The notes: generated by a model from the letters alone, not told the origin. A stretch of DNA of 64,000 bases from Desulfuromonadales bacterium (GCA_030145205.1 JAQYVZ010000010.1:25393-89392), one strand, 5' to 3'. Counted from the stretch's first letter, positions 18,210 through 29,218 are shown. Program-made: numbers and translations.

Positions 18210-18684
18210 TTTAAATTATTCACTCCTGTGACTCCAAGCGAATCCATACACCCCGGCTTCTCCACGTTAAATAGTATTTTTTAAACACTTAGCTCCCACA
18301 GCCTACCTCGGATAATGCGATCCGACAAGAATCCTCCTTCTGATTTAATTGCGATAGATGCTCGCCTGAACAGCCTCTGTCGTTCATGCTCATGCCTTGG
18401 CGACATGTCACACTTTTGTGCCAAAACGCTCGCGGGACTATCCGAGCCGGCGGATTCATGCTATAAATTAACCTTGCATCAATTTAATGAAATACTTTTA
18501 AAGCGGAGGGAACAATGTCTGGATATCACAACACGCCTGAGGTGTCTCCATCAAGGCACCTTTTGAATCTTCTCAACCCACTTGCCCACAGACAGAGACA
18601 CACCAAACATACAGAAGAATTCCGGATTGGTCTGTCTGACCTCAGCAGGTTGCAGACTCATACGATATCCCCCCTCTGTCTGCC
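18210..18684. other. Gene-free stretch between cheY and comEC
   Basis: About 475 bp between divergent units. It contains the palindrome at 18406-18423 and AT-rich DNA; an 83-codon frame at 18315-18566 has no ribosome site or recognisable domain and is not called. No tRNA or terminator was seen. Confidence 0.5.
18406..18423. promoter_or_regulatory. Putative activator-binding palindrome (copy B)
   Basis: TGTCACA-CTTT-TGTGCCA: 7-bp arms with one mismatch. It lies about 197 bp upstream of the sigma-54-like element at 18194-18209, a normal distance for an enhancer-binding protein. Confidence 0.5.
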
Positions 18685-21051
18685 TTGAACCTCTGCTGGT
18701 TGACCGCTGTCTATATCGGCGGCATCATTCTAGCGAACATAGTGACGCAGCCGTCTGCAGGCCTCATCTTCGGCGTAGCACTACTGCTGCTTGCAGCCTG
18801 GCTTCTTTTACGCACCACCCGTTGGGGAGGATGTGCGATCCTGCTCGCAACGGCCCTGCTTGGCTGGACATTGTCGGGGATAGCGCTCCAGCCTCCACCG
18901 GACCCGCAGCACATCGTACATTTTACGGGCGATCATTATCAGGTCCTGGAAGGCCGGCTACATGACCTGGTGACCTACCCGGACGGCCGAAGCCGGTTTG
19001 ATCTTGGTGTCAGTCGGGTGTTTCGCACACAATCTACGACCCCGGCGACCGGGCGTGTCAGAGTCTCGGTCGGACAGGGCGTGATCCCTGCCGGGGAAGG
19101 CCAAAAAGTGCGGCTCCGTGTCCGTTTGCGCACACCCCGCAATTTCGGTTGTCCCGGGGAGTTCGACTACACGGGCCACCTCGCCTCCCAGGGTATCTAT
19201 GCCACCACGTTCATCCAGGATGCGTCACAGATCATCCCAATCATCGAGGAAGATCGCGGCGGGCCTGGTGTCCTGGCGTCCCTACGCGACACAATCGCTC
19301 GACAGATTGAACAGAACGTGTGCACTGAAGAGGCGGGCCTTGTCCAGGCTCTATTAATCGGCCAACGACAAGGGGTTTCTCCGCACCAGCGCACATTACT
19401 CAGCGAGGGTGGCGTCTCGCACCTGTTTGCCATTTCCGGTTTGCATTTCGGCCTGCTCGGCCTGTTGCTCTACGCGATTTCACGGAAGCTCTATTGCCAA
19501 AGCACACATCTGATGCTCTGGTGCCCGCCACGTCGTATCGTTCCGCTCCTACTGATTGCACCGATGGGCCTGTACCTGTTGCTGACCGGCAACGCACTGC
19601 CGACCCGGCGGGCTTTCTGCATGGCGTCCCTGGCGGCCCTGCTGTACAGCAGCAACCGTCGAACGCCCCCGACACAACTCCTCACCGCCACCGCCCTGCT
19701 GATTCTGCTTTGCCAACCCCAGGCGCTCTTCCGGCCGGCGTTCCAGCTCTCCTTCGCCGGACTGTTCGGCATCCTGTTCTGGATGCCCGTTTGGCAGAAG
19801 CGGCTGTCCGATGCACCGGCCTGGCTGCGCTGGCCGACGGCAATCCTTCTGACAACCCTGGCAGCCACCCTGGCAACCGCGCCTCTGGTTCTCTGGCATT
19901 TTCATCTGTTCGCTCCGGCCGGGCTGCCGGCCAACCTGGTGGCGACTCCGCTGATCGCCTGGGGAGCCTTGCCGGTCGGCCTGACTGGTATCCTGCTGCT
20001 GCCGATCGCCCCTCAATGCGCAGATATTTTTTTCAGTGGTTCAGGCGCTTTGGTCGCTCTTGCTCTTTACCTAGTCGAACAACTGACCAAGCTGCCCGGA
20101 CTGGCCGCCTGGCATTATTTTCCAGGCTGGCTCGACATGCTGGCCCTGGCGGTTCTACTGGCCGGGATGCTGGTGCGTAGCACGTTCAGGCACCGCCATA
20201 TTTTACGTGCCGCGGCTCTCCTCTGCGGGATGTGCCTTCTGCTGTTCAGGCCCGGCGGCTATCCCGCCCTGCAGGTTGTCGCCCTGAGCGTCGGCCAGGG
20301 AGATGCAACCCTGCTGTCGTTCCGCGGGACCGATCATTACCTGATTGACGGCGGCGGCCTGCCCGGCAGCAACTTTGACCCGGGGGAACGCCTGGTCGCG
20401 CCCGCCCTGGGGCGCCTCCATGTCAGACGCTTGAGAGGCGTCATCCTCACCCATGACCACCCTGATCATCGCGCGGGGCTGCGGTTCATCCTGCAGACCC
20501 TGCCTGTTGACCGGTTCTATTCCGCCATCCCTTTGCAGGAGCTTGACGCTGAATTGCGGACGGTGCTGCTTAACCGTAAGGTCCCCTGCACTCTGCTGCC
20601 GGAAGGCTGGACCCAGTTCGCCTCGCCGACAGAAACGGACTTGCGGGTGTTCACCCCCTCGCAAACCCCTCGTGACAAAAACGAGCGATCGCTGATCGTC
20701 TACGCCGGTTTAAAGCGAGAGGGTGTCCTGTTGACCGGGGACATGGGCCCGGCAGGCCTTCGGCAGCTGCTGGCAACAGAACTCCCAGGTCCGGTCACCC
20801 TGCTCAAACTCCCCCATCATGGCAGCCGAAAACCCTCGCCGGTCAACTACCTGTCGACCATCATGCCCCAATGCACCTTTGTGTCGGTCGGCCGACACAA
20901 CCCCTACCATCTGCCCGCTTCCGCCACCCTGAGCCAGCTTACCAAGGCGGGTATCCCTTTGCACCGAACCGATCTGCAGGGGACCCTGTTCTTTTGGACC
21001 GCCGGCGAAGGCTGGTACGGCCCCAACAACCCAGGCCGGCTTTTCGATTGA
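18685..21051 (+). CDS. comEC: ComEC/Rec2 DNA-uptake channel
   Basis: 788 residues. An N-terminal DUF4131-like region with two or three membrane segments and an OB-like soluble part; the competence domain with AISGLHFGLLGLLLY and many membrane helices; and a C-terminal metallo-beta-lactamase-like domain with GQGDATLLSF, LIDGGG and HDHPDH (metal ligands). It is the inner-membrane pore for single-stranded DNA in transformation, and the nuclease-like domain may degrade the other strand. The only in-frame start downstream of the stop at 18637 is TTG 18685, with a poor ribosome site, so the start is uncertain. No other com genes are nearby. Confidence 0.92.
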   Translation: MNLCWLTAVYIGGIILANIVTQPSAGLIFGVALLLLAAWLLLRTTRWGGCAILLATALLGWTLSGIALQPPPDPQHIVHFTGDHYQVLEGRLHDLVTYPDGRSRFDLGVSRVFRTQSTTPATGRVRVSVGQGVIPAGEGQKVRLRVRLRTPRNFGCPGEFDYTGHLASQGIYATTFIQDASQIIPIIEEDRGGPGVLASLRDTIARQIEQNVCTEEAGLVQALLIGQRQGVSPHQRTLLSEGGVSHLFAISGLHFGLLGLLLYAISRKLYCQSTHLMLWCPPRRIVPLLLIAPMGLYLLLTGNALPTRRAFCMASLAALLYSSNRRTPPTQLLTATALLILLCQPQALFRPAFQLSFAGLFGILFWMPVWQKRLSDAPAWLRWPTAILLTTLAATLATAPLVLWHFHLFAPAGLPANLVATPLIAWGALPVGLTGILLLPIAPQCADIFFSGSGALVALALYLVEQLTKLPGLAAWHYFPGWLDMLALAVLLAGMLVRSTFRHRHILRAAALLCGMCLLLFRPGGYPALQVVALSVGQGDATLLSFRGTDHYLIDGGGLPGSNFDPGERLVAPALGRLHVRRLRGVILTHDHPDHRAGLRFILQTLPVDRFYSAIPLQELDAELRTVLLNRKVPCTLLPEGWTQFASPTETDLRVFTPSQTPRDKNERSLIVYAGLKREGVLLTGDMGPAGLRQLLATELPGPVTLLKLPHHGSRKPSPVNYLSTIMPQCTFVSVGRHNPYHLPASATLSQLTKAGIPLHRTDLQGTLFFWTAGEGWYGPNNPGRLFD

Positions 21052-21102
21052 CGGAAGCCAGCGGGTTTGTTAGCTTTAGTTGTTATTTTGGGGAGAGGTC
21101 AT

Positions 21103-22470
21103 ATGGGGAAGCCAACCATCCTTGTGGTGGACGATGAGAGTTTTTTCCGGCGGGTGTTCAGTGACATCCTCACCGAGGAAGACTGTTACCAGGTAGAAAC
21201 GGTGGAGTCCGGTGTCGCGGCGCTACAGCGCCTCGAAGACCGGAACTTCGATCTGGTGCTGTCCGACATCAATATGCCGGAAGTCACCGGTCTGGACCTC
21301 TTGCATTTCACCCGCAAGCTCGATCCTCCTCCCGAAGTCATCCTGGCAACCAGCCATGCCAGCGTGGAAATGGCGGTACAGGCTCTCAAAAACGGTGCCC
21401 GCGACTATCTGCTTAAGCCCTGTGCTCCCGACCACCTGAAACACGTTATCAAGACCTGTCTGGAACAGCGTCGCCTGTTGGGCGAGAATAACCTGCTCAG
21501 GGACCAGCTCCGCCTCTATCAGAAGGGGCAGGCTCTGGCGACTCAACTCGATGTCTCGCTTCTCATGGATGACGCGCTGACTGTGCTGCGCCAGGAAGTC
21601 GGGAATTCCCGAGGTTGCGCATTTTTCACGGTAAAGGACCAGCTCAGCCTGGCCGGGTGCTGTCCCGACCTGACAGAAGAGGAAGCCAAGGTGCTGTTCG
21701 ACCATCTTGAACCTTCTGACTGGAAAACGGCCCGGCAAACGCTGCTCTCAGACACAGCCCTGCAGAACCTGGAGGGCGGCCCGGAAGATCTGCGCTCCCT
21801 TTGGGTACTGCCACTGACAGCTGGAAAAGAGTTTCGTGCCGTCATCCTGTTGTGCAACCCTTCAGGGGAAGACCTGCCGACCCCTCTGCCAAGTGAAAAA
21901 CTTGAATTCCTGGCTGACCAGATCCGCCTCGGCTTCCAGAACGCCTGCTGCTACGAAGGCGCACGCGGCCTGATTTACTCCGATGATCTGACCGGCCTGC
22001 ACAACTATCGTTATCTGCAGCTTGCTCTGGAGCAGGAGGTTCGCAGGGCTGAGCGCTATAACCTGGAATTTTCGGTCGTCTTCATCGACCTTGACCTGTT
22101 CAAGGACGTCAATGATAAACATGGCCACCTGGTTGGCAGCGACCTGCTCAAAAAAGTTGCGTCTCAGCTGAAAACCTGCATCCGCGACGCCGACCTCCTG
22201 TTCCGCTACGGCGGTGACGAGTTCACTGCGCTGCTGAACGAAACCGGCAACGACGGTGCCGCCACCGTTGCGGAGCGCTTCCGTCAAGCTGTAGAATCCA
22301 TCACCTACCTCACTTCTACTGGCGCGACCTGCAGCATTACCGCCACCGTGGGCTATGCCACCTATCCTCTGCATGCCAAATCCTATACAGAGCTGATTGA
22401 TCTTGCGGACAAGGCGATGTACCAGGGCAAGCAGGAACGCAATGTCACCCGCAGTGCAGGCCATCTGTAA
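21103..22470 (+). CDS. Response regulator diguanylate cyclase (REC-GAF-GGDEF)
   Basis: 455 residues from ATG 21103 (GGGGAGAGG just upstream). Receiver domain with DDE at 10-12, Asp55 in VLSDINMP and Lys in LKPC; a middle GAF-like segment (about 160-290) introduced by a short coiled coil; and a C-terminal GGDEF domain with intact YGGDEF active site and an RDAD inhibitory site exactly five residues upstream. It makes c-di-GMP from two GTP and should be feedback-inhibited by product. It follows comEC by 51 bp. A signal link to the MshEN-like module in CheA is possible but unproven. Confidence 0.92.
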   Translation: MGKPTILVVDDESFFRRVFSDILTEEDCYQVETVESGVAALQRLEDRNFDLVLSDINMPEVTGLDLLHFTRKLDPPPEVILATSHASVEMAVQALKNGARDYLLKPCAPDHLKHVIKTCLEQRRLLGENNLLRDQLRLYQKGQALATQLDVSLLMDDALTVLRQEVGNSRGCAFFTVKDQLSLAGCCPDLTEEEAKVLFDHLEPSDWKTARQTLLSDTALQNLEGGPEDLRSLWVLPLTAGKEFRAVILLCNPSGEDLPTPLPSEKLEFLADQIRLGFQNACCYEGARGLIYSDDLTGLHNYRYLQLALEQEVRRAERYNLEFSVVFIDLDLFKDVNDKHGHLVGSDLLKKVASQLKTCIRDADLLFRYGGDEFTALLNETGNDGAATVAERFRQAVESITYLTSTGATCSITATVGYATYPLHAKSYTELIDLADKAMYQGKQERNVTRSAGHL

Positions 22471-22524
22471 AACGATCGCCCCCCGACCTCAGTACCACAT
22501 TGAGACCAAAGATCGTTTATCGGC

Positions 22525-22553
22525 TTGACGGAACTGCTGAGAACGAGTACAAA
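22525..22553 (+). promoter_or_regulatory. Sigma-70-type promoter for hisS
   Basis: TTGACG (22525-22530), 17-bp spacer, TACAAA (22548-22553). This is 66 bp upstream of the hisS start. Confidence 0.5.
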
Positions 22554-22619
22554 CCTAACGCACTTCCAATATTTTTGCGCTTTTGAGCGGCGTACGGGCC
22601 GTTCAGGGAGACGATAACC

Positions 22620-23879
22620 GTGAGTATTTCCGGAATAAAAGGCATGAATGACATTCTGCCCGGCGCCGTTGAAGCCTGGCAGCATCTGGAGCATGAAGCC
22701 CGGCGGATTTTCGGCCATTTCGGCTACCGGGAGATTCGGGTTCCCGTCGCCGAGAAAACGGAACTCTTCTGCCGTTCAATCGGCGAAACGACCGACATCG
22801 TCGAAAAGGAGATGTACACCTTCAGCGACAAGGGCGGGACCTCGATGACCTTGCGGCCGGAAGGCACGGCACCGGTCATGCGTGCGTTCATTCAGCACAA
22901 GCTGTACGCCCAGGATACGGTCAACAAGCTGTTCTATATCGGGCCGATGTTCCGCCACGAGCGCCCGCAAAAAGGCCGCTATCGCCAGTTTCACCAGATC
23001 GGCGCAGAAGTCATCGGGGTCGACGATCCGAAGATCGACGCCCAGCTTCTGGCCATGCTGAGCCATTACTTCGAGTCACTCCAGGTCCCTGACGTTGCCT
23101 TGCAGATCAACTCACTCGGCTGCGCCGAATGCCGCCCGGTTTACCGCCAGGTCTTGACCGACTACCTCGAACAACGCCTGGATCAGATGTGTTCTGACTG
23201 CCAGCGCCGCTACACGACCAACCCCCTGCGCGCGCTCGACTGCAAGGTCCCTGGCTGTCAGGAGGCCACCAGCGCAGCGCCGGCCATGCTGGACAGTCTC
23301 TGCACCTCCTGCGACGAGCACTTCGGACAACTCAGAGACTACCTCGACTTGCTCGCTGTCGACTTTACGGTGAACCCACGCATGGTGCGTGGTCTTGATT
23401 ACTATACAAAGACGACGTTCGAGATGGTCACCGGCAGCCTCGGTTCGCAGAATGCGGTTGCCGCAGGCGGCCGCTACGATCGTCTGATTTCCGATCTGGG
23501 AGGGCCAGATCTGCCCGGCATCGGCTTTGCGATGGGCCTGGAGCGATTGGCGCTGCTGCTGGAAGGGCAGGACATCGCGGCGCCACGCCCCGATCTGTTC
23601 ATTGCGACCCTCGGTAAGGATACGGAATCCGCCGGCTTCAAACTGCTGACCGACCTGCAGCGCCGTGGCATTCAGGCCGAAATGGAATACAGCGGCAAGA
23701 GTCTCAAGGCGCAGTTGCGCCGGGCGGACAAACTCCAGGCACGCTATGTTGTGATTCTGGGAGAAGATGAGCTGCAAAAAGATATGGTGCAGTTGCGCGA
23801 TATGGATCAGAGCAGCCAGACGGAAGTTCCATTGAGCGGCTTCGCAGAGAATTTCAGCATGTCGCACACTGAGGGTTGA
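22620..23879 (+). CDS. hisS: Histidyl-tRNA synthetase
   Basis: 419 residues, normal bacterial length. Class II core: motif 1 around the KGMNDILPG start and HEARRIFGHFGYREIRVP, motif 2 GPMFRHERPQKGRYRQFHQ, histidine-specific LVRGLDYYT-type sequence (MVRGLDYYTKTTFE), motif 3 GFAMGLERL, then the C-terminal anticodon-binding domain. It starts with GTG 22620 and a GGGAG about 10 nt upstream. Next to aspS, an arrangement common in Geobacter relatives. Confidence 0.97.
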   Translation: MSISGIKGMNDILPGAVEAWQHLEHEARRIFGHFGYREIRVPVAEKTELFCRSIGETTDIVEKEMYTFSDKGGTSMTLRPEGTAPVMRAFIQHKLYAQDTVNKLFYIGPMFRHERPQKGRYRQFHQIGAEVIGVDDPKIDAQLLAMLSHYFESLQVPDVALQINSLGCAECRPVYRQVLTDYLEQRLDQMCSDCQRRYTTNPLRALDCKVPGCQEATSAAPAMLDSLCTSCDEHFGQLRDYLDLLAVDFTVNPRMVRGLDYYTKTTFEMVTGSLGSQNAVAAGGRYDRLISDLGGPDLPGIGFAMGLERLALLLEGQDIAAPRPDLFIATLGKDTESAGFKLLTDLQRRGIQAEMEYSGKSLKAQLRRADKLQARYVVILGEDELQKDMVQLRDMDQSSQTEVPLSGFAENFSMSHTEG

Positions 23880-23926
23880 CGGCCAAAGTCTCCATCTCTA
23901 TAATTGCGTATTTGTCCATAAATGGT

Positions 23927-23952
23927 GGGACATGACGTTACGGGTCATGCCC
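23927..23952 (+). terminator. Possible hairpin between hisS and aspS
   Basis: GGGACATGAC and GTCATGCCC form a stem with one bulged A, followed shortly by GATTTTAAC. It may end the hisS transcript partially. No clear promoter was seen in the 148-bp gap. Confidence 0.35.
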
Positions 23953-24027
23953 TCCCTGAGATTTTAACACTGGCTGAGCAACACGCCTCACGCCACTGCA
24001 TATAAACTATGAGAACAGGAGTTCCCC

Positions 24028-25824
24028 GTGAGTGACATTCTTGGCGACTGGAAACGCTCCCACTACTGTGGAGATCTTCGTGCCGAACTGATTGGACAGG
24101 AGGTCTGTCTGATGGGTTGGGTTCACCGGCGCCGCGATCATGGCGGCCTGATTTTCATCGACCTGCGTGACCGAACCGGTATCGCCCAGCTTGCGCTGGA
24201 CCCTGATCGGGATCTGGAATCGCACACAAAGGCGGAAAGCGTTCGAAACGAATTCGTCGTGGCGGCGATCGGCAAGGTTTCTCCCCGCCCGGACGGCACG
24301 GTCAACCCGAAGATGAAAACCGGCGAGGTGGAGATCGAAATCAGCGAGCTGCGCATTCTGAGTGTCGCCAAGACCCCGCCCTTCATGCTCGACGAGTTCA
24401 CTGATGTCGCCGAGAACCTGCGACTCAAGTACCGCTACCTCGATCTGCGCCGTGAGGGAATTCAAAGAAATCTGATGATGCGGCATAAAGTCGCCCAGAC
24501 GGTCCGCAATTATCTGACCGACAACAACTTCCTGGAGATCGAAACCCCGGTCCTTACCAAGAGCACTCCCGAGGGGGCACGCGACTACCTGGTCCCGAGT
24601 CGGGTCAATCTCGGCGAGTTCTACGCCCTGCCCCAGTCGCCGCAGCTCTTCAAGCAGCTGCTGATGGTGTCCGGTTTTGATCGCTACTTCCAGATTGTCC
24701 GCTGCTTCCGCGACGAGGACCTGCGCGCCGACCGGCAGCCGGAGTTTACCCAGATCGACTGCGAGCTCTCCTTTGTCGACCGTGACGATATCATGACCAT
24801 CATGGAGGGGATGATCGCACGGATCTTCAAGGAGGCTCTTGATGTCAGCCTTGACTTGCCGATGCCGCGCATGGAGTTTGCCGAAGTTATGGATCGCTAC
24901 GGCGTCGACAATCCCGACCTGCGGTTTGAAATGGAACTGAAAAACCTGACGGATCTCGTCAAGGGGAGTGGCTTCAAGGTGTTTGCTGACGTAGCCTCCA
25001 AGGGAGGGCTGGTCAAGGCCCTGAACGCCAAAGGCTGCGCCACCTTCTCCCGCAAGGAGCTTGACGGTCTGACCGATTTCGTCGGCATCTACGGCGCCAA
25101 AGGTCTCGCCTGGGTCAAGATCCAGGAGGATGGCAACTGGCAGTCACCGATCGCCAAGTTTTTCACGGCTGAAGAGTTAGAGGCGATCACCAAAGCGATG
25201 GACGCGGTTCCCGGTGATCTGCTGCTGTTCGTTGCCGACACTGTAACCGTTGCCAACGAAGCGCTGGGCCGCCTACGCGGTCACATCGGCCAGAAACTGG
25301 GCCTTGCTGACCCAAAAGAGTACCGCTTCGTCTGGGTCACGGACTTCCCACTGCTGGAATGGGACGGTGAAGAGCGCCGCCATGTTGCGGTCCATCACCC
25401 GTTCACCGCGCCTCTCGATGAAGATCTTCCCCTGCTCGAAACCGATCCCGGCAAAGCGCGCGCCAAAGCGTATGACCTCGTTCTGAACGGTTCCGAGATC
25501 GGCGGCGGCAGCATCCGTATTCACGACCAGGCTGTGCAGAGCAAAATGTTCGGGCTGCTCGGCATTGAAGAGGAAGAAGCCCAGCAGAAGTTCGGATTCC
25601 TGCTGGACGCTCTTGAATTTGGCGCACCGCCGCATGGCGGCATCGCCTTCGGCCTTGACCGGGTCATGATGGTCCTGACCGGCGCCGAATCGATTCGCGA
25701 CGTCATCGCCTTCCCGAAAACCCAGAAGGCGACCTGTCTGATGTCGGAAGCACCGGGGGCTGTCGCAGAGAAACAGCTGCGTGAGCTCGGCATCCGCCTG
25801 GCGGCACGCAACAAACAGGCTTAG
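24028..25824 (+). CDS. aspS: Aspartyl-tRNA synthetase
   Basis: 598 residues, bacterial-type length including the GAD insertion domain. N-terminal OB anticodon-binding domain ([20 protein letters not shown]), class II motif 2 ([18 protein letters not shown]), the insertion at about 290-420 and motif 3 ([11 protein letters not shown]). GTG start with AGGAG upstream. It charges tRNA-Asp, and may also charge tRNA-Asn if the organism uses the transamidation route; that cannot be decided here. Confidence 0.97.
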   Translation: MSDILGDWKRSHYCGDLRAELIGQEVCLMGWVHRRRDHGGLIFIDLRDRTGIAQLALDPDRDLESHTKAESVRNEFVVAAIGKVSPRPDGTVNPKMKTGEVEIEISELRILSVAKTPPFMLDEFTDVAENLRLKYRYLDLRREGIQRNLMMRHKVAQTVRNYLTDNNFLEIETPVLTKSTPEGARDYLVPSRVNLGEFYALPQSPQLFKQLLMVSGFDRYFQIVRCFRDEDLRADRQPEFTQIDCELSFVDRDDIMTIMEGMIARIFKEALDVSLDLPMPRMEFAEVMDRYGVDNPDLRFEMELKNLTDLVKGSGFKVFADVASKGGLVKALNAKGCATFSRKELDGLTDFVGIYGAKGLAWVKIQEDGNWQSPIAKFFTAEELEAITKAMDAVPGDLLLFVADTVTVANEALGRLRGHIGQKLGLADPKEYRFVWVTDFPLLEWDGEERRHVAVHHPFTAPLDEDLPLLETDPGKARAKAYDLVLNGSEIGGGSIRIHDQAVQSKMFGLLGIEEEEAQQKFGFLLDALEFGAPPHGGIAFGLDRVMMVLTGAESIRDVIAFPKTQKATCLMSEAPGAVAEKQLRELGIRLAARNKQA

Positions 25825-25861
25825 CACTTAATGAACCGGCGGTTGCGCCGGAAAGAATAGT

Positions 25862-26575
25862 ATGCATTTACGCTGGATTTTTCTGATCATCTTACTCCTG
25901 GCACTGGGGGCATGTGCCAAACCACCGCAGTTCGAGCTGGAGACAGCTGAACATGTGCTGGGACAGGCGCACCTGCTGAACGCTGAGCACTATGCTCCAA
26001 CGGAGTACCAGGCGGCCAAAGACGCTCTGGCGGATGGGCAGACCCTGATGGCCAGCAAAAAGTTCAAGTCGGCACAAGAGACTTTGGATCTTGCTCTTGA
26101 ACATGCCAGACGTGCATTTGTTGTCACCCAGGAGGCGCACACCAAAGAAGCGGAAGAACTTGCCCAGCGCAAGGCGGCCGCAGAAGAAGCACGTCAAGCG
26201 GCCGAGCAGGCGCGCATCAAGGCTATAGAAGAGGCCCGGCAGGCCGCCAACGAGGCTGCAGCCATTGAATCCTCAAATCAGGTCACCCGCAAACAACAGG
26301 AAAAAGCGACTGGGACGACCTCAGTCAAGAAAGTCCCCAAGTACAAAGTCGGCGAAGGTGAAAACCTCTGGACGATCTCCGCCCAACCGTCTGTCTACGA
26401 CGACGGTCTTCTCTGGCCCCTGCTGTACCAGGCCAACCGGGACCAGATCAAGGATCCTCGCCAGATTTTCCCTGGTCAGGCTTTAAGCATCCGCCGGGAC
26501 CTCACCCCCGAAGAAATCGAAGACGCCCGCGCGAGGGCCAAGGAGTCGGACATCTTCCCCGTCTCTGAGCACTGA
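25862..26575 (+). CDS. LysM-domain lipoprotein with N-terminal helical region
   Basis: 237 residues. Signal peptide with lipobox LGAC (Cys18), so lipid-anchored. Residues about 25-90 form an alpha-helical repeat-like segment (EYQAAKDALADGQTLMASKKFKSA), followed by an Ala/Glu/Arg-rich coiled coil (about 95-145) and a C-terminal LysM domain (about 160-215, YKVGEGENLWTIS, QIFPGQALSI) that binds peptidoglycan. Such proteins are typical of the deltaproteobacterial envelope. It follows aspS by 37 bp. Confidence 0.85.
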   Translation: MHLRWIFLIILLLALGACAKPPQFELETAEHVLGQAHLLNAEHYAPTEYQAAKDALADGQTLMASKKFKSAQETLDLALEHARRAFVVTQEAHTKEAEELAQRKAAAEEARQAAEQARIKAIEEARQAANEAAAIESSNQVTRKQQEKATGTTSVKKVPKYKVGEGENLWTISAQPSVYDDGLLWPLLYQANRDQIKDPRQIFPGQALSIRRDLTPEEIEDARARAKESDIFPVSEH

Positions 26576-26662
26576 GCTGGGCACCTCTCTCCCCCGGCAA
26601 AGACCCGTTTTCTCCCTCTTTCGGGGCAATTTGCAACGGCCCGCCAGACCCCCCTTTTTTGC

Positions 26663-26690
26663 TTGACAGCCCCCAAGCCATTTGTATACT
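26663..26690 (+). promoter_or_regulatory. Sigma-70 promoter of icd
   Basis: TTGACA (26663-26668), 16-bp spacer, TATACT (26685-26690): a near-consensus promoter whose -10 box lies inside the operator palindrome at 26683-26697. Confidence 0.75.
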
Positions 26691-26697
26691 GTATACA
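26683..26697. promoter_or_regulatory. TGTATAC-T-GTATACA operator over the icd -10
   Basis: A perfect 15-bp palindrome covering the -10 hexamer, the place expected for a repressor site. The identical 15-mer occurs at the mdh promoter (32367-32381). A GntR/FadR-type regulator would fit such a site (for instance HgtR of Geobacter, a known repressor of central metabolism), but this is only a suggestion. Confidence 0.7.
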
Positions 26698-26857
26698 CCT
26701 TTTCACCGGACCACCTTGCGCACGACCGAGCTGTACACTGCTGGACTCCCGCGCAACCACAATACTGAGGCTAAGGTGTTGTAAATATAGACAACATTAT
26801 CTTGTCTGTGTCTAAGTCTCAGGCGACATTGCTATTCACAAACCAAGGAGAGTAAAA

Positions 26858-29083
26858 ATGGCAAAGATTATCTGGTCAGAGATTGATGAGGCCCCGGCGT
26901 TAGCGACTTACGCTTTCCTGCCGATCGTTCAGGCATTCTGCAAAGGCACCGGCGTTGACGTCGAGACCAAAGACATTTCCCTGTCTGGCCGTATCCTTGC
27001 AAACTTCCCCGAGAACCTGACTGAAGATCAGAAGGTTGCTGATTACCTGTCAGAGCTGGGCGAGCTGGTTCAGAAGCCGGAAGCAAACGTTATCAAGCTG
27101 CCTAACATCAGTGCCTCGGTTCCTCAGCTGCAGGAAGCTATCGCTGAACTGCAGGAAAAGGGCTACGACGTTCCTACCTATCCTGAAGAAGCAACCACCG
27201 ACGCTGAAAAAGAGCTGCAAGCTCGCTACGCCAAGTGCCTCGGTTCTGCTGTTAACCCGGTTCTGCGTGAAGGTAACTCCGATCGCCGCGCAGCTGCTTC
27301 GGTTAAGAAATTCGCTCAGAAGAACCCGCACCGCATGATGCAGGATTGGCCCGCTCCGGGCACATCCCAGTGCCGCGTTGCTCACATGGACGGTGGCGAC
27401 TTCTACGAGACCGAAAAATCGGTCACCATGGACAAAGCTGACACCGTCAAGATTCAGTTTGTTGACGCGGCTGGTAACGTGACTGTGAAAAAAGAAGGCC
27501 TGGCTCTGCTTGAAGGCGAAATCCTCGACAGCTCGGTCATGAAGGTTGCTGAACTGCAAGCGTTCTACGCCAAGACCGCTCAAGAGGCCAAAGAGAAGGG
27601 CGTTCTGCTCTCCCTGCACCTCAAAGCGACCATGATGAAAATCTCCGATCCGATCATGTTCGGCCATGCCGTCAAGGTTTACTTCAAGGCTGCTCTTGAC
27701 AAGCATGCTGATACCCTGGCTTCGATCGGCGCCAACCCGAACCTCGGTATGGGTGACATTCTCAACAAGCTGAACAAGCTTCCTGCTGACAAGAAAGCTG
27801 AAATCGAAGCAGATATCAACGCTTGTTACGAAGGTCAAGCTGCTCTGGCCATGGTTGACTCCCGCAAGAACATCACCAACCTGCACGTTCCTAACGACGT
27901 CATCGTTGATGCTTCGATGCCTAATGTTGTTCGCGACGGTGGCCGGATGTGGAACCTGCAAGACAAGCTGCAGGACACCATCGCCATGGTTCCTGATCGC
28001 TGCTACGCAACCATGTACCGCGAGATCATCGAAGACGCCAACAAAAATGGCCAATTCAATCCGGCTACCATGGGTAGCGTTGCCAACGTTGGTCTGATGG
28101 CTCAAAAAGCTGAAGAGTACGGTTCCCACGACAAGACCTTCGAAGCTCCTTCCGCTGGTAAATTCCAGGTTGTGAACTCCGCTGGCGAAGTGATCCTTGA
28201 GCAGCCGGTCTCCACGGGCGACATTTACCGTTCCAGCCAGGCCAAAGACATTCCGATCAAGGACTGGGTCAAGCTGGCTGTTAACCGCGCTAAAGCTTCC
28301 GGTGAGCCTTGCCTCTTCTGGCTCGACGAGAACCGTGGTCACGATACCGAGATCATCAAGAAAGTTAACAAGTACCTGCCTGAGTTTGATACCGCTGGTC
28401 TCGATATCCGCATCATGGATCCAGTTTCTGCAATGAAATTCTCCCTCGTGCGTGTTCGCAAGGGTGAGAACACCATCGCTGCTACTGGTAACGTCCTCAG
28501 AGATTACCTGACCGACCTGTTCCCGATCCTCGAGCTGGGCACCTCTGCCCGGATGCTCTCCATCGTGCCTCTGCTGGCTGGTGGTGGTCTGTTCGAGACC
28601 GGTGCTGGCGGTTCTGCTCCGAAGCACGTTGAGCAGTTCCTCAAAGAAGGTCACATCCGTTGGGACTCCCTCGGCGAGTTCTGCGCTCTGGTTCCTTCTT
28701 TGGAGCAGGCAGCAAGTGCCGACAACAACCCGAAGGCTGCCATCCTGGCTGAAACTCTGGATGCAGCTATCGGTCAGTACCTTGAGAACCAGAAACTGCC
28801 CTCCCGTAAGGTCAAGGAGATCGACAACCGCGGTGGTAGCTTCTATCTGGGTCTCTACTGGGCACAGGCTCTGGCCGCTCAGGACAAAGATGCTGACATG
28901 AAGGCACGTTTTACCAAAGTTGCCGAAGAGATTGGCAAGAACGCTGATAAGATCGATGCTGAAATGATCGATTGCCAGGGTTCCCCGGTTGACGTCGGTG
29001 GTTACTTCAAGTTCGATCCGGCCAAAGCTGCTGCAGCGATGCGCCCGAGCGCAACTCTGAACGCGATTATCGACGCGATGTAA
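26858..29083 (+). CDS. icd: Isocitrate dehydrogenase, monomeric type (NADP)
   Basis: 741 residues, the length of the monomeric IDH family, not of the roughly 420-residue dimeric enzyme. Typical stretches are [64 protein letters not shown] and the SRK near residue 330. It oxidises isocitrate to 2-oxoglutarate with NADP, feeding the 2-oxoglutarate:ferredoxin oxidoreductase encoded downstream (korDABC). Strong ribosome site (AAGGAG). Codon usage is highly biased, as in abundant proteins, which produces a long but meaningless antisense reading frame. Confidence 0.97.
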   Translation: MAKIIWSEIDEAPALATYAFLPIVQAFCKGTGVDVETKDISLSGRILANFPENLTEDQKVADYLSELGELVQKPEANVIKLPNISASVPQLQEAIAELQEKGYDVPTYPEEATTDAEKELQARYAKCLGSAVNPVLREGNSDRRAAASVKKFAQKNPHRMMQDWPAPGTSQCRVAHMDGGDFYETEKSVTMDKADTVKIQFVDAAGNVTVKKEGLALLEGEILDSSVMKVAELQAFYAKTAQEAKEKGVLLSLHLKATMMKISDPIMFGHAVKVYFKAALDKHADTLASIGANPNLGMGDILNKLNKLPADKKAEIEADINACYEGQAALAMVDSRKNITNLHVPNDVIVDASMPNVVRDGGRMWNLQDKLQDTIAMVPDRCYATMYREIIEDANKNGQFNPATMGSVANVGLMAQKAEEYGSHDKTFEAPSAGKFQVVNSAGEVILEQPVSTGDIYRSSQAKDIPIKDWVKLAVNRAKASGEPCLFWLDENRGHDTEIIKKVNKYLPEFDTAGLDIRIMDPVSAMKFSLVRVRKGENTIAATGNVLRDYLTDLFPILELGTSARMLSIVPLLAGGGLFETGAGGSAPKHVEQFLKEGHIRWDSLGEFCALVPSLEQAASADNNPKAAILAETLDAAIGQYLENQKLPSRKVKEIDNRGGSFYLGLYWAQALAAQDKDADMKARFTKVAEEIGKNADKIDAEMIDCQGSPVDVGGYFKFDPAKAAAAMRPSATLNAIIDAM

Positions 29084-29106
29084 ATCAGCATTATTGATTG
29101 ATGAAT

Positions 29107-29143
29107 AAAAAGGCCGGGAGTCTTCATGACTCCCGGCCTTTTT
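29107..29143. terminator. Rho-independent terminator, probably bidirectional
   Basis: A 16-bp perfect stem (AAAAAGGCCGGGAGTC / GACTCCCGGCCTTTTT) with loop TTCAT, 24 bp after the icd stop and before the convergent gene ending at 29219. Both strands have a T-run. Confidence 0.92.
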
Positions 29144-29218
29144 GATTTAAAAAAGAGACAAGGCACCTGACTGGCACCCTGCCTCTTGACGTTCATTCAA
29201 GTGCAAACAGCATCTCAA

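Noticed and set aside
18315..18566. 83-codon plus-strand frame upstream of comEC
   Set aside because: No ribosome site, no signal or domain, and it contains the palindrome at 18406-18423.
27050..28654. A 534-codon reading frame antisense to icd
   Set aside because: It comes from the strongly biased codon use of icd on the other strand; no ribosome site, no domain, and the icd protein is unmistakable.
29161..29185. TGGCAC near 29173 as a sigma-54 promoter
   Set aside because: The second element at the required 10-nt distance is missing (CT instead of GC), and it lies at the 3' end of genes.
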